The notes below the pieces were generated by a model. That model was not told the DNA's origin. It did not search any database and was given only the letters and a program-made list of their open reading frames with translations. From the NCBI GenBank assembly GCA_014529385.2, contig CM043942.1, positions 60,992,684-61,056,683 of the forward strand: a DNA stretch of 64,000 nucleotides. Direction: 5' to 3'. The position numbers and the translations under genes were made by a program. This stretch comes from Adiantum capillus-veneris (Eukaryota; Streptophyta; Polypodiopsida; Polypodiales; Pteridaceae). This document shows positions 11,341 to 21,294 of this stretch, piece after piece. Each line of letters begins with the position of its first letter. Positions within the stretch are counted from its first letter, which is position 1.

Positions 11341-12504
11341 CCTCACCTTGAAGCCACAAGCGTAGTGGTAAAAATGGCTAATGGATCTATTGTTACGCCT
11401 ATTGGAATTCTAGAGGATCTCAGGATCAAGGTCTTGGGACACAAGGTAAGGCAAACGTTCATTGTTATGGATTTTTCCAAGCATCCTATGTCATTTGAGA
11501 TGATCTTAGGTCGTCCATTCATGAGGGATGCAAAAATGGTGCATGACTGGTGCAAAAACCACGTCTACTTACAGTTCCAAGACTCTGTCATTCGAGTTGA
11601 TCTTTTAAGTGGTCGAACGCATCCTCTAGGAAATAAATTCATCATTGATAATCGATCAGACACAACAATTCACTCAGCTCCATTACAGTATTGTTACACA
11701 TGTAACGAAGACATGGATATTGGGGAGAACTCTCCTTATATGGATATCCTACCTGGGATGACTGAGTCGGACAATGTGGATTGGGTCCACCTAGCAGCAA
11801 CCATAGACACTTGGGGAAATAGGGGGACGACCTGGGTAACACCTGAGGGGGATGAAATGCCTGTACCCTTAAATATGCTACAAGCAATGCATATAGCTTC
11901 TGACAAGACTCATCCTAATGTAACGAAGAAAACATACAAGTGGGTCCCTAAAGCTTCTTTAGTGACCATAGCTAGTGCTAAAAAACAGAAGCCTTGTAAG
12001 AAACGTACCACTCGCTCCAAGAAAAGTAAGAAAATGTTGCGATGGATCCCTAAACGACTATTGGAAGCCCAAGGCTACTACCAAGGAAATGATCAAATCT
12101 GGGTGCCAAAACGTAGATTGTGCTCTTACCTATCACCTGACCCATGTGAGCCCAATCCCGTAGCTCCAAAACGAATCAATGATCGTGGAAAGAAAAAAAT
12201 CACTGAATGCTACACACCCGCTCCAGAGCTAGTTTGGGTACCAAAGAAAGAACGATTTGTTCCACCTAGCTCAGGAAGGGGGGAGTCCCATGAAGCTTCT
12301 AGCTCCTCATGTAATGCATCCGTAGAGGTAAAAGCTTCTCCACAGGCTCCACCTACAATAGTGGACCTCCATAAAGCTACAAAGGAATCCACACCTCCCA
12401 GTGTTCAAGAATCACCTGATGAACTACTTCAAGTTCGATCTTGGGAGAGTACCTTACCACCCTTGCAACTCGACGAGGCGCCTAAGGTAATAGAAAACTA
12501 CTAG
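11341..12504 (+). pseudogene. gypsy protease C-terminal half and WVPK-repeat tail
   Basis: This continues the same frame to the final TAG at 12502-12504. The first ATG after the stop is at 11365. Early residues include VKMANGSIVTPIG and MILGRPFMRDAKMVHDW, the flap-side and ILGRPF elements of a retropepsin fold. After about residue 150 the chain has a different character: a basic tail in which a W-(V/I)-P-K motif occurs four times (KWVPKAS, RWIPKRL, IWVPKRR, VWVPKKE), spaced 20-45 residues apart, then a serine/proline-rich end. In autonomous gypsies a reverse transcriptase would follow; here the frame closes without one. Confidence 0.72.
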
Positions 12505-14209
12505 CAAAAATCTCCACCTATTACCAACTGGAACAATTGGTTTCAAAGGGTGACAAGCTCATTTCAAACGGTATGATCTACCCAAGGAAGGGGGGAGTGT
12601 TTGCTGACAGTCATCATTCATTTGTTTCCCTCTCAACCTTCCTCCCTGACCTCTATATCTCCCAATCTTAGGGAATGTACATATAAAGCTTTATACTCAC
12701 AAAAAAAAAAAGAAAAAAAAGAGCAAGAGCAATTAGCAAACGAGTATGCACATTAAAAGTCAAAACATTGACTCAGACCTACACATGTCACATCTGGTAC
12801 ACTGAAACAGAAACCTATGTCATGAAACACCTTTGATCCTCATCACTTGAGTGATGGAGGGTAGGTGAGATTAGTACGATAGGAGTGTTTCTGTTTTAGA
12901 GTTGAGTGATTAGCAAAGTTTTCTTTTCCCACTGATGTGCCTCCTAGAGGTATTGTTTGTGTTTCATAGTGTGTACAGGAACGTGTTGCTATGGTTAGGA
13001 TTTGGACCTTCATGGAACCTTTCTCTCGTTCACTCTTCTGTTCAAGCGCCACCATCAACACAAACAGGTGTTTCTTGTCAATTAGCATTGTCCCTTATCT
13101 TTTTTGCATCTATGATTGTCTGCTTTGATTGTGATTGGTAGCATAATATCCAACACATTTGCTTAGTATCAAACATTTAATTCAATGTCTTTTTTGTCAT
13201 AATCCCTTGTCTAGGTTTAAAAATCAAGCAAGTTCGACTAAGCTAGTTTGACCAAGTTAGGTGTTAGAGATCTTCTCTTAATACCATGGGGAATGCCTTC
13301 CTAATAATCAATGGTTACTTAGGTTCTTTATCCGATCTAGGCAGCATTGTGTGAAATGTACTAGGGCTTTCTAGTGGGCTTGACCCTATTGACCTTTAGC
13401 TTAAGTATTATAAAGGGAGTTTACTAGTGTGATGAGCCTGGGAAGCTGTATCAGTGTTATATGACCCCCCAAAGTTACAAAATTAAAATGCTAAAAATGA
13501 ACAAACAAAAAATCAAAGTGCCACACTGTAAAATCTTAAGCTGGAAGAGAAATCTCAGCTTGATTTGGTACTTCACTCACATGTATTGCCTATGGTACTA
13601 GAGCCCTAGAGGTTCCCAGTATGGACGCTTTTCCTTGAAAAGCAAAAAACCCAAGGCATACAAAATAAGCACACATATCAAAATTGAATCACTGTGAAAA
13701 GAATTTGGGGGGTCAACGAAAAAGTAATCAGTCAGGCGATGATTTCATGAGAAATTCCTTCTATGGTAGCTTAACTACAAGGTCTTCTAGATATAGCCTC
13801 TAGTCAGCCCTCGAACATGAATACTTGGCTCTCGCGATTAAACAACTTAATTGACCACAGAAAATTAAGAAGCTTACCCATGGTATTAATATTCGATCTC
13901 TAGTGCCTTTCGACCGTCAAATTAGCGACCCCAGACTTGTTTAATTTTGTACCTTTGCATCTGTTTATGCATTTGATTACATTGCAATTTAATGTTCATT
14001 GCTGACAAATTGTTTGAAATTCTTTTACCAATCAATTTGTCTACCTAAAATTGCATATGCTTTTTAATCACTTATGAGAATGCAATTACTGTGCAAATGT
14101 TGTTTGATTTTGCAGTGACTGAAGAAGGCTAAGGACATTCATCTCAAATGCTCTTCCACCTTGACGAACGAGCTTCAACTCAATAGCTTCCAAGGACGGA
14201 ATCTACATC
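12505..14209 (+). other. gypsy 3' non-coding region
   Basis: These 1.7 kb lie between the end of the gag-protease frame and the purine tract. No frame shows RT (YxDD), RNase H or integrase (HHCC, DDE) motifs. This is where pol would be expected in an autonomous element. Short open frames at 12843-13141 have no recognisable content. Confidence 0.65.
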
Positions 14210-14222
14210 AGGAAGGAGGGCA
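14210..14222 (+). other. polypurine tract of gypsy element
   Basis: AGGAAGGAGGGCA directly precedes the right LTR (TGTTAACC). This is the expected position and composition of the plus-strand primer. Confidence 0.75.
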
Positions 14223-14544
14223 TGTTAACCCTCACGGCTCACGGACACCCCATCACCTACGACGGACGTGTATTATGTATTTGGTAGAGTCAGGTACCGG
14301 GCTTGTCGGACCAATAGGAAAAGGGTAAGAGTGATCGCTGATGAGAGGCGCACTCTAACTGGGACATTCAAGGGATTAGTTGGCTAAGCCTGGGCGCCCA
14401 AGTGTGAATGGGGTGAGCTCATATAAAAGCCAACTAAACCTAAAATTCACTCATTCTCTCATTTGTACAATAGAAGAGTGCTCTTGCTCCATCTCCATCT
14501 CCATCTTCTTCTTCTTCACCTCCTTGTGTGTGTGTGTGTGTGTA

Positions 14545-14578
<34 letters not shown>

Positions 14579-14829
14579 GGAGAGTGTGTGTGCGATCGAG
14601 CATTACGAAGGCACGACGGCGGCGAAGCGGTTGAGTGCGGCACAATTGCAGCTTCTTCTTCATCGCAGCGAGGAATCCACCACGAAGGCGAGCGTAGAGT
14701 GGTGAGTGACACACCCTTTGCTCTCTTGAGCTTGCTAGTTTAGGCTTGTTGTGTGCTTGGAGCCATTTGTGGCTCGCACACGGTGTATTGGCAAGTCCCT
14801 TGCTTCGACAGTGCGGCAAGGAGCGCACA
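14223..14829 (+). repeat. 3' LTR of gypsy element
   Basis: It is 607 bp with the same ends as the left LTR and a TATA box at 14422-14429. Apart from a longer GT/GA tract (14525-14577) and an extra CTCCAT, only a handful of substitutions were seen by eye. That points to a recent insertion. Confidence 0.92.
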
Positions 14830-14834
14830 ACACT
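14830..14834. repeat. 5-bp target-site duplication, right (ACACT)
   Basis: It repeats 5727-5731. The host sequence that follows (TGAACTCCATGCATA) continues repeat Y as at 29362 onwards. Confidence 0.9.
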
Positions 14835-15596
14835 TGAACTCCATGCATAACACTTCTACCAATTCAACAAATTATGCTTGATATAGAATGATTTGGGTTA
14901 TAACTATTGGGTTCTCCCTTGTCTAGATGATGAGTATATTTGTAACACATTTACATCTTACACTTTTGTCTTCGAATGACTAATGGTCTATAGTTACAGT
15001 TGATTGGATGAGTGATTTGGTGCCTTCCTACTTCCTCCTAACTTCCACCCATATATATGGTGAGGGATTCTTGATCCCTCACTTAGACTTGGGTCATCTT
15101 CCATTTTTTGTCGATTAAGAAAGTGAGAGAGTGTAAAGGAACTATATAATGCAAGAACTTCCTTCTACAATTGACTGTTTAAGGCTTTTTTACATTCTAC
15201 ATTGGATTTGGTTGAGGGGCTTCCTCCTTGTAGGTCACTTAATTTCTCATTCTGGTTATTTTGCTTTATAAACTACACTTAGTTATTGGTTGAAAGTCTT
15301 GGACCTAAATGCTTAAAGGAATTTGTTTTGCTTGTCATAATGTGATTTCATTAAGCTCTATAACCTTTAGCTTTGGCTACCTTTCATAACCTGATCTTGA
15401 CATGCCTCTCTTCGTCTTAACTTGTAAAATTGGAAGTCAGTGATTTGATACTTGTAAAATGATAATGGTGCTTGCACAATGTGATTTCATTAAGCTCTCT
15501 ATGACCTTTAGCTTTGGCTACCTTTCATACCCTGATCTTGACATGCCTCTCTTGATCTTAACTTGTAAAAGTGGAAATTAGTGATTTGATACTTGT
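14835..15596 (+). repeat. repeat unit Y, copy 1, second segment
   Basis: It aligns by eye with about 29362-30005. It contains a direct duplication of 139-bp period that copy 2 lacks: 15336-15474 and 15475-15596 share AATGTGATTTCATTAAGCTC and TTGACATGCCTCTCTT. The second unit is cut by the Copia-1 insertion at 15596/15597. The last five bases, CTTGT (15592-15596), are the Copia-1 target duplication. No genes are seen. Confidence 0.75.
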
Positions 15597-15823
15597 TGTT
15601 GGAATTAGGGTTGCAGAGAAACACACACAGCTTGGAGAAGACGAATGAAGCTCAAGGCACACAATAGAGAGTGTATAACTTAGTGTGCTATGGAAAGATA
15701 GATAGCCCTAGAGTGATGGGCGTATATACAATGCACGGGGGAAAAAACCTCCTAAAGAGGGAAAAAATGCCCCGGCGGTCCTAGTGTGTTCACACACATC
15801 ACTACCACATGTATATGGTAACA
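15597..15823 (-). repeat. 3' LTR of Copia-1
   Basis: It is 227 bp, the partner of 20529-20755. Related, more diverged LTRs lie at 39398-39627 (plus strand) and about 59335-59551 (minus strand). Confidence 0.92.
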
Positions 15824-15834
15824 AATCCCCCCTG
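15824..15834 (-). other. polypurine tract of Copia-1
   Basis: On the minus strand AGGGGGGATT directly precedes the 3' LTR start TGTTACC. This is the usual copia PPT position. Confidence 0.75.
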
Positions 15835-15898
15835 GAGTGATGCGGTGAGCGAGAGCTGGCACATGAGTAAAGGGAAGTGCCATGGCCTGAGGACATGA

Positions 15899-16630
15899 TC
15901 AATCCACAAAGGGGAGTAAGCCCAAAGCTTTGCGGAAAGCTTCAAGCTTCTCACGAGACAATGCCTTTGTGAAAAGATCTGCAAGGTTGTCCTGTGTTGG
16001 CACATAAGCCAAGCTGATCTCTCCTGCTAAGAGCCTCTCCCTGACATAGTGGTAATGCACCTCAATGTGCTTTGTGCGAGCATGAAAAACTGGGTTCCTC
16101 GCAACTGCCAATGCGCTCTGACTGTCAATGTAGATAGTGTTGGCAGTGTCCTGTCCAACACCCAAATCAGCCATAAGGCGTCTGAGCCATACACACTCAA
16201 CCGTAGCTGTGAAGACTGCCCTGTACTCAGCCTCACAACTCGAAGTGGCCAGAGTAGGTTGCTTCTTGCTCAACCATTATATACATGAACTGCCAAGCAT
16301 GAAACAAAAACCACTTGTGGACACTCGCGTGTCAAAACAACCAGCCCAATCTGAGTCCGAAAAAGCATGTAAGTCTGGCGGCAATGATCCCCCCTTGGGA
16401 TAAAACAAGCCAAGATGTAAAGTGCCACTAAGGTAGCGGAAAATCTTCTTGACAGCCTGCCAATGCTTAGACCCTGGGCTATGCATAAATCTGCTGACCT
16501 GTGAGACTGCAAACTGAATATCCGGCCTCGTGTTCCATACATAAATGAGGCAGCCAACAGCAGTTTGGTAAAGAGTGACATCAGCAGGATCACCAGCATC
16601 ATGTAGACTCAACTTCAAACCTGTTTCCAT
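15899..16630 (-). pseudogene. Copia-1 RNase H domain (two segments)
   Basis: RNase H removes the RNA strand during reverse transcription. The two segments, 16277-16630 and 15899-16273, share a frame and are separated by a stop at 16277-16279. Visible motifs are RPDIQFAVSQVSRFMHSP, FSDSDWAGC, ATSSCEAEYRA, IYIDSQSAL, HYHYVRE and DLFTKALS. These carry the conserved acidic residues of copia RNase H (D in SDSDWAG, E in CEAEYR, D in IDSQSA). A further stop near 16650 separates it from the reverse transcriptase. The C-terminus ends 65 bp before the purine tract, as is normal. Confidence 0.85.
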
Positions 16631-16696
16631 GGGAGTGGCAATAGGTTTTCAATCCTCAAGTCCAAACATACATAGCAATGTCTCTATGTAACTTTT

Positions 16697-17794
16697 CTAA
16701 CACAAGGCAATATCACCATCACACTGCTTAAACTGTATACCCAAGTAATGATGCAATAGCCCCAAATCTTTCATCTTGAAAGTAACATTCAAATCAGCCT
16801 TAAATTCAGCAATATGTCTCTCATTTGGTCCAGTGATCAGCAAATCATCGACATAAAGAACCACAATGAGAAGTACATCACCCTCACTCTTTGCATACAA
16901 TGTGCTTTCTGTTGGACTGTTACGAAATCCTTGTTTGACCAAATGAGTGTCAGCTTTCTCATACCAATCACGAGGAGATTGCTTCAACCCATACAAAGCC
17001 TTGTTACATTTGCACACTTTGTCCTCTTGTCCTTTTATGACAAAACCGCGAGGCTGCGTTACATAAACTTCCTCAAATATGTCACCATTCAAGAAAGCAG
17101 TAACAATGTCTGATTGATGTACATCCCAACCAAAATGAGCTGCCAATGCACATAGAAAACGCACAGTAGTCGTACGACAAGTGGGAGCAAAAGTCTCTTC
17201 ATAATCTATGCCTTTTTACAGTGCATAACCCTTTGCAACAAGTCGAGCCTTATGGCGATTGATCTCACCATCCGGCTTGCGTTTCAACTTGTAAACCCAC
17301 TTCGTACCAATGGCCTTTTTGCCATGAGGCAAATCACATAAAGTCCATGGGTCATTTTCTATAAGTGCATCATATTCTGATTGCATGGCAGCCATCCAAT
17401 TTTTTGAATTTCGTGCTTCATCAAAAGACAGAGGTTCCTCAACATCATGCAAGCTAGACACAGCCAAAGCATAACAATCTGATGCATAAGATGCATGGCG
17501 AGAGCCTGAACGAGTACGACTAGACAAAGGTGCATCCAATTTACTGTCACGCAAAGTGTGCACCAGCCATTTTGGCATACCTCTAGCCTTCTCATTTTCA
17601 GCACTTTCCTCATCAAGTACATCATGTACATCTGCATCAGTAATAGGCTGATCTAAAACATTTTCAGAAACCCCCATAGGCTGTACATTTGCCTCATTGG
17701 AACTTACATTCGTATTTCCACCACTGAAAAGAGGCAACAAAGTGTCATAAATGTCCTGTGAGCTTACATTACTGTCTCTAGTACATGACAGCAA
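16697..17794 (-). pseudogene. Copia-1 reverse transcriptase (two segments)
   Basis: Segment 17216-17794 holds the N-terminal fingers: NWMAAMQSEYDAL, TWxL-type DPWTLCDLP, GTKWVYKLKRKPDG and KARLVAKGYA. It is ended by a TAA that interrupts the conserved GYAQQKGIDY stretch. Segment 16697-17164 carries the palm: QSDIVTAFLNGDIFEEVY, ALYGLKQSPRDWYEK and the catalytic LYVDDLLI. The YVDD aspartates are intact. Both segments are in one frame, so the damage is point mutations, not frameshifts. A related copy with the same domain order lies at 46331-47560. Confidence 0.87.
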
Positions 17795-17797
17795 GGG

Positions 17798-19585
17798 CTA
17801 AACAGAATCTTCCACACACACTACATCCCGAGAAACCAGAATACGTTTTGTTTGCGGATGATACAACCTGTAACCTTTGCTTTCAGCACTATAACCAACA
17901 AAAATACATTTGACAGCCTTATCATCCAATTTTCTGCGCTGCACTTGTGGCACCAAAGCATATGCCAAACAGCCAAAAACACGCATGTGCTCAATAGAAG
18001 GTTTTCTATCATGTCATGCTTCATATGGAGTAATAGACTGCAAAGCTTTCGTAGGACACCTGTTAAGTACATAAGTGGCACACATAATGGCCTCAAGCCA
18101 AAAAGAATGCGACAAAGCTTGACTTTTGACCATACATCGTGCCATTTCCGTCAGTGACTTGTTTTTCCTCTCAGCAACACCATTTTGCTGAGGCGTATAA
18201 GGCACTGTACATTGGTGTTTTATCCCATGACTAGCGAGAAATGCATTAAATTCATGAGACATATACTCCCCCCCTCGATCGGAATGGAGAGTGCCCATAG
18301 TACATTTCGAGACATTTTCAGCCATAGCCAGAAATTGTTTGAAGCACATAAAAACTTCGATCTTCGCTTTAAGCGGAAATACCCATGCATGCCTGGAGTA
18401 ATCATCAATGAAAGTCACGAAGTACAGGTCATTGCCCAAGGACGGAGTTTGCATGGGCCCACAAACATCACTATGCACAAGCTGCAACCTGCATGTGGCC
18501 CGAACTGAACCATCCTTTGGAAATTTAGAACGCTGCATCTTACCCAAAATACAGCCTTCACAAACATGTTTGACAGGTGCTTCAAGAGGTGGCAAAGAAG
18601 CAACCATATCAGATTTCTGTAAACGCAGCAAACTGGCAAAATTCAGATGACCAAAACGTGCATGCCAAAGTTTTGCATCTGAAATAGCCCTTGAATCTGC
18701 AACAGCATTTGCAAAATTTTGTCCACACTTGTCATACAAAGTGAGCTTATACAGCCCACGACACAAAAGCCCAGATGCAACAATTTCATCACCAAAACTG
18801 AGATCATGAACTGTACATCTGTCATCCACAAATTTGACTACAAGTCCAAGTCTAGCAAGTGCGGATACAGACAAGAGATTCTTCTTGATCCCAGGTACAT
18901 AAAGTGCATCAACAAGTGTGAAGGAACTGCCATTAGCAGCAGTGAGCACAATCTTTCCAACTCCCTGAACTGGAGAAGAGGCGTTGTTGGCACAAGTGAC
19001 TGAATTCCCATGAGGGACAGACTTGAGAGAGGTAAACAATTCAAGATGTGAGGTAATGTGCTTTGTAGCACCACTGTCGAAATACCACACATGTGAATCT
19101 GCAGCAACTGACAAGCATGCATCATGGACAGCAAGATTGTAAGTGCACTCTGCGCTAAAAGCCCATTCTGCATCAAAATTAGCAACACAGTCTCCTTTCA
19201 CAGAAGACTCAACAATGGCTGCATTTGTAGTGGAACCACCCTCTTTCTTCTTAGCCTCTTTGGCCTTCAACTTAGGACACGATTTGATCAAGTGATCATT
19301 GGCTTTACAATAATGACAACGCATCTTCTTTTTGCCCTTATCACCAGAATTTCCAAACAAAGTACTGCCAGCAGAAGCATTAGGAACAAAATTTTTGCCA
19401 CTCGCAGCAGAACCATAAGAAGTGGCTGCATTACTGTTACCACCCTTTCTTTGAGAAGCAATAAAAGCCTGTTCAACTGCACGCTGCCTAGTCCTGTTTT
19501 TTCTGGAAAGTGACTCTTGCAACAGCAGTGTGCATAATGCATCAAACTTGACAACTTCAGGTTTCCTTGGGTCATCAGTCTCCAA
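17798..19585 (-). pseudogene. Copia-1 gag C-terminus, protease, integrase
   Basis: Reading from 19585 leftwards there is a zinc knuckle CHYCKANDHLIKSC, the protease active site WYFDSGATKHIT, the GAG-pre-integrase HHCC zinc domain (LWHARFGHLNF ... CEGCILGK), and the integrase core. The core has HSDVCGPM, LHSDRGGEYMS and PQQNGVAERKN, which supply the D, D and E catalytic residues. A TGA at 18014-18016 (TGG in the related copy near 47650) cuts the integrase C-terminus, which continues in frame at 17798-17986 with VFGCLAYA and IFVGYS. A one-base frameshift near 19586 separates this segment from gag proper. The protein would cleave the polyprotein and insert the cDNA if intact. Confidence 0.88.
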
Positions 19586-20166
19586 GTAGTAGCAAAAGTC
19601 TGGTAGTAATCTGGTAAGGCATCAAGAACAGTCTGCACAAGGGAACTGTCTGAAATGACTTCACCTGCAGCAATAAGCTGCTCATTGATATCCTTGATAC
19701 TAGCAAGGAAAGTGTCCATATCATCCTCCTCATGCATAATCTTCGACTCTAGCTCTTTACGCAGCAAAGCAATTTTAGCCTCATTGCGGCTTGCATAAAG
19801 ACTTGCTAGAATATCCCAAGCCTGTTTTGCAGATTTTGCTGAACGGATGTGAGGAACAATGGTGCGCTTCACAGACAACGCAATCAATGCATGAGCCTGC
19901 GCATCCTTAACATCCCAACGAGCTTGTTCTGTCGTAGGCAAAACAACTCTAACAGCTGCAATCCTTGCAGCAAGACCTGCAACATCCTCAACATCGCCTA
20001 CATCCTCAGAACCAGGACGTATATCAATGCCCTGCACAATGTTCCAGACACCCTTTGACACAAGAACATGTTGCATCATATAAGCCCACATAGGGTAGTT
20101 GTCCCCATCCAACCTATCCTCAGCAACAAACATCTTGAACACATCTGTGTTGTTGTTGTCAACCAT
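19586..20166 (-). pseudogene. Copia-1 gag, N-terminal domain
   Basis: The start chosen is the ATG at 20164-20166 (MVDNNNTDVF); the frame is open to an earlier ATG at 20226, which would add 20 residues. The copia gag (UBN2-type) domain is plain: RLDGDNYPMWAYMMQHVL, AWDILASLYAS, LRKELESKIMHEEDDMDTFL, LDALPDYYQTF. Near 19586 the reading slips by one base: the continuation ETDDPRKPEV is found in another frame. The slip could be a mutation or an assembly error; a programmed shift is unlikely because copia gag and pol are normally one frame. Confidence 0.83.
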
Positions 20167-20510
20167 GGTAAATGGTGCACCTGATGTGAAAACTGCCCGA
20201 AAATAGGAGAAACGGAGCGGGAACAACCTGTGCTATATAGCACAAACCGTAGAAGACTGTAAGGCACCTATTATGCAGAAAACGGCACTGACAAAAATTC
20301 TTCACAAAATGACGAAATAGCCTGTGCAGTACTGCTTCTGGTGGAAACGGAGGCTGAAATGAGCCCAAATCAAAATTCTCAGCAGACCAAGCTCATCGAG
20401 CTTGCCCAAAATATTTGTCGACTTGCGAACGCTCGCCAAAGCTCACGGAAATCGGAGAAAGTGAGCACGCGTGTGCTGGAGCAGCTGGCGACTAACCCCG
20501 GGAGGACGTG

Positions 20511-20526
20511 ACCTGCTCTGATACCA
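20511..20526 (-). other. primer-binding site of Copia-1, tRNA-iMet type
   Basis: On the minus strand TGGTATCAGAGCAGGT starts two bases inside the 5' LTR. It matches the initiator-Met tRNA complement used by most plant copia elements, with one base missing after GAGC. Confidence 0.82.
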
Positions 20527-20528
20527 AT

Positions 20529-20755
20529 TGTTGGAATTAGGGTTGCAGAGAAACACACATAGCTTGGAGAAGACGAAGGAAGCTCAAGGCACACAATAGA
20601 GAGTGTATTACTTAGTGTGCTATGGAAAGATAGATAGCCCTAGAGTGATGGGCGTATATACAATGCACGGGGGAAAAAACCTCCTAAAGAGGGAAAAAAT
20701 GCCCCGGCGGTCCTAGTGTGTTCACACACATCACTACCACATGTATATGGTAACA
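20529..20755 (-). repeat. 5' LTR of Copia-1
   Basis: It is 227 bp and runs on the plus strand from TGTTGGAATTAG to ATGGTAACA. It carries a TATATA-type box (in GTATATACAATG) that could drive minus-strand transcription. Confidence 0.92.
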
Positions 20756-20993
20756 CTTGTAAGATGATAACGGTGCTATTTACCTTAGTTGATAATTTAG
20801 ACTCTCCTTTGGTGTGACTGGCTCACTTGTATATATATGGAAAAAACTTTGTTTGAGATTTCATGTCAAAAATTGGTTGGATGGTTTGACAATTAATAAA
20901 AATCAATTTATCTCTCTTCTACAATTAAAATATGATTTGACTTGAGCTTTAGCTCCCTAGTTAATTTGAGTAGTATTTGGAGGAAACACCTCA
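20756..20993 (+). repeat. repeat unit Y, copy 1, third segment
   Basis: It continues repeat Y after the Copia-1 target duplication CTTGT (20756-20760) and aligns by eye with about 30036-30264. It ends at ACACCTCA, exactly where the Copia-2 LTR begins. No gene is present. Confidence 0.72.
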
Positions 20994-21211
20994 TGTTTAC
21001 TGATGGGTGCTGTTATGGAGTGTGCACGAGAGGGAAGAAGTGTGCAAGAGAGGGAAGGAGAAGGGGAAAGGGGATGAAGCACATCATAGTGGGTTAGTGG
21101 AGAGGAAAGTGAGAGAGTAAGTTTAACCCTCTCACTTTCTCTCCCTATATTCATTAGGGGAAAAGGTAAGTAAGGGTGGTTTCCCATGGCCACTTGGCCT
21201 ACACCCTAACA
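20994..21211 (-). repeat. 3' LTR of Copia-2
   Basis: The plus strand starts TGTTTACTGATGG and ends CACCCTAACA, so the minus strand has TG...CA ends. The segment with AAGTGTGCAAGAGAGGGAAGG is the reverse complement of the end of the Copia-3 5' LTR (52735-52755), which supports the call. Confidence 0.72.
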
Positions 21212-21226
21212 ACCTCCCACTTGAAG
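21212..21226 (-). other. polypurine tract of Copia-2
   Basis: On the minus strand CTTCAAGTGGGAGGT precedes the LTR start TGTTAGGG. CAAGTGGGAG is a frequent copia PPT form; the same motif is at 39635-39647. Confidence 0.72.
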
Positions 21227-21294
21227 GTCATGGTGGCCAATAGTGGCATCAATATAGTTAGTCTATACAAAGTTGATGAAGCATCACCTATGCT

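Larger units (their letters stand above)
5732..14829 (+). mobile_element. non-autonomous Ty3/gypsy-type LTR retrotransposon carrying gag-protease only
   Basis: The 9098-bp element is complete at its ends: two near-identical LTRs with TG...CA termini, a 5-bp target duplication ACACT, an 18-bp primer site matching plant tRNA-Asp at 17 positions, and a purine tract before the right LTR. Inside, a single reading frame (7162-12504) encodes a gag domain, four zinc knuckles and an aspartic protease, interrupted by five in-frame stops. I found no reverse transcriptase, RNase H or integrase motif on either strand. This is the architecture described for gag-only derivatives (TR-GAG-like), so movement would need enzymes supplied in trans. 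The tRNA-Asp primer and the DGGAGV protease motif suggest an Athila/Tat-side gypsy ancestor, but that placement is inference. Confidence 0.88.
15597..20755 (-). mobile_element. Copia-1, full-length Ty1/copia element on the minus strand
   Basis: The 5159-bp element is flanked by CTTGT (15592-15596 and 20756-20760). It has 227-bp LTRs with TG...CA ends that differ at about three positions by eye, a tRNA-iMet-type primer site inside the right LTR and a G-rich purine tract inside the left one. Reading on the minus strand the order is gag, zinc knuckle, protease, GAG-pre-integrase, integrase, reverse transcriptase, RNase H, the copia order. One frameshift near 19586 and about six in-frame stops make it inactive as written. 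It sits in repeat Y copy 1, about 760 bp from the gypsy element. Confidence 0.93.

Noticed and set aside
12505-14209. Hidden reverse transcriptase or integrase in the gypsy 3' region
   Set aside because: I looked for YxDD, DVFAWSY, HHCC, IVSDxG and RNase H motifs on both strands and saw none. A profile search would be the decisive test.
18185-19513. Plus-strand frames of up to 129 codons across Copia-1 pol
   Set aside because: The minus strand encodes protease and integrase with catalytic motifs, so these frames are by-products.
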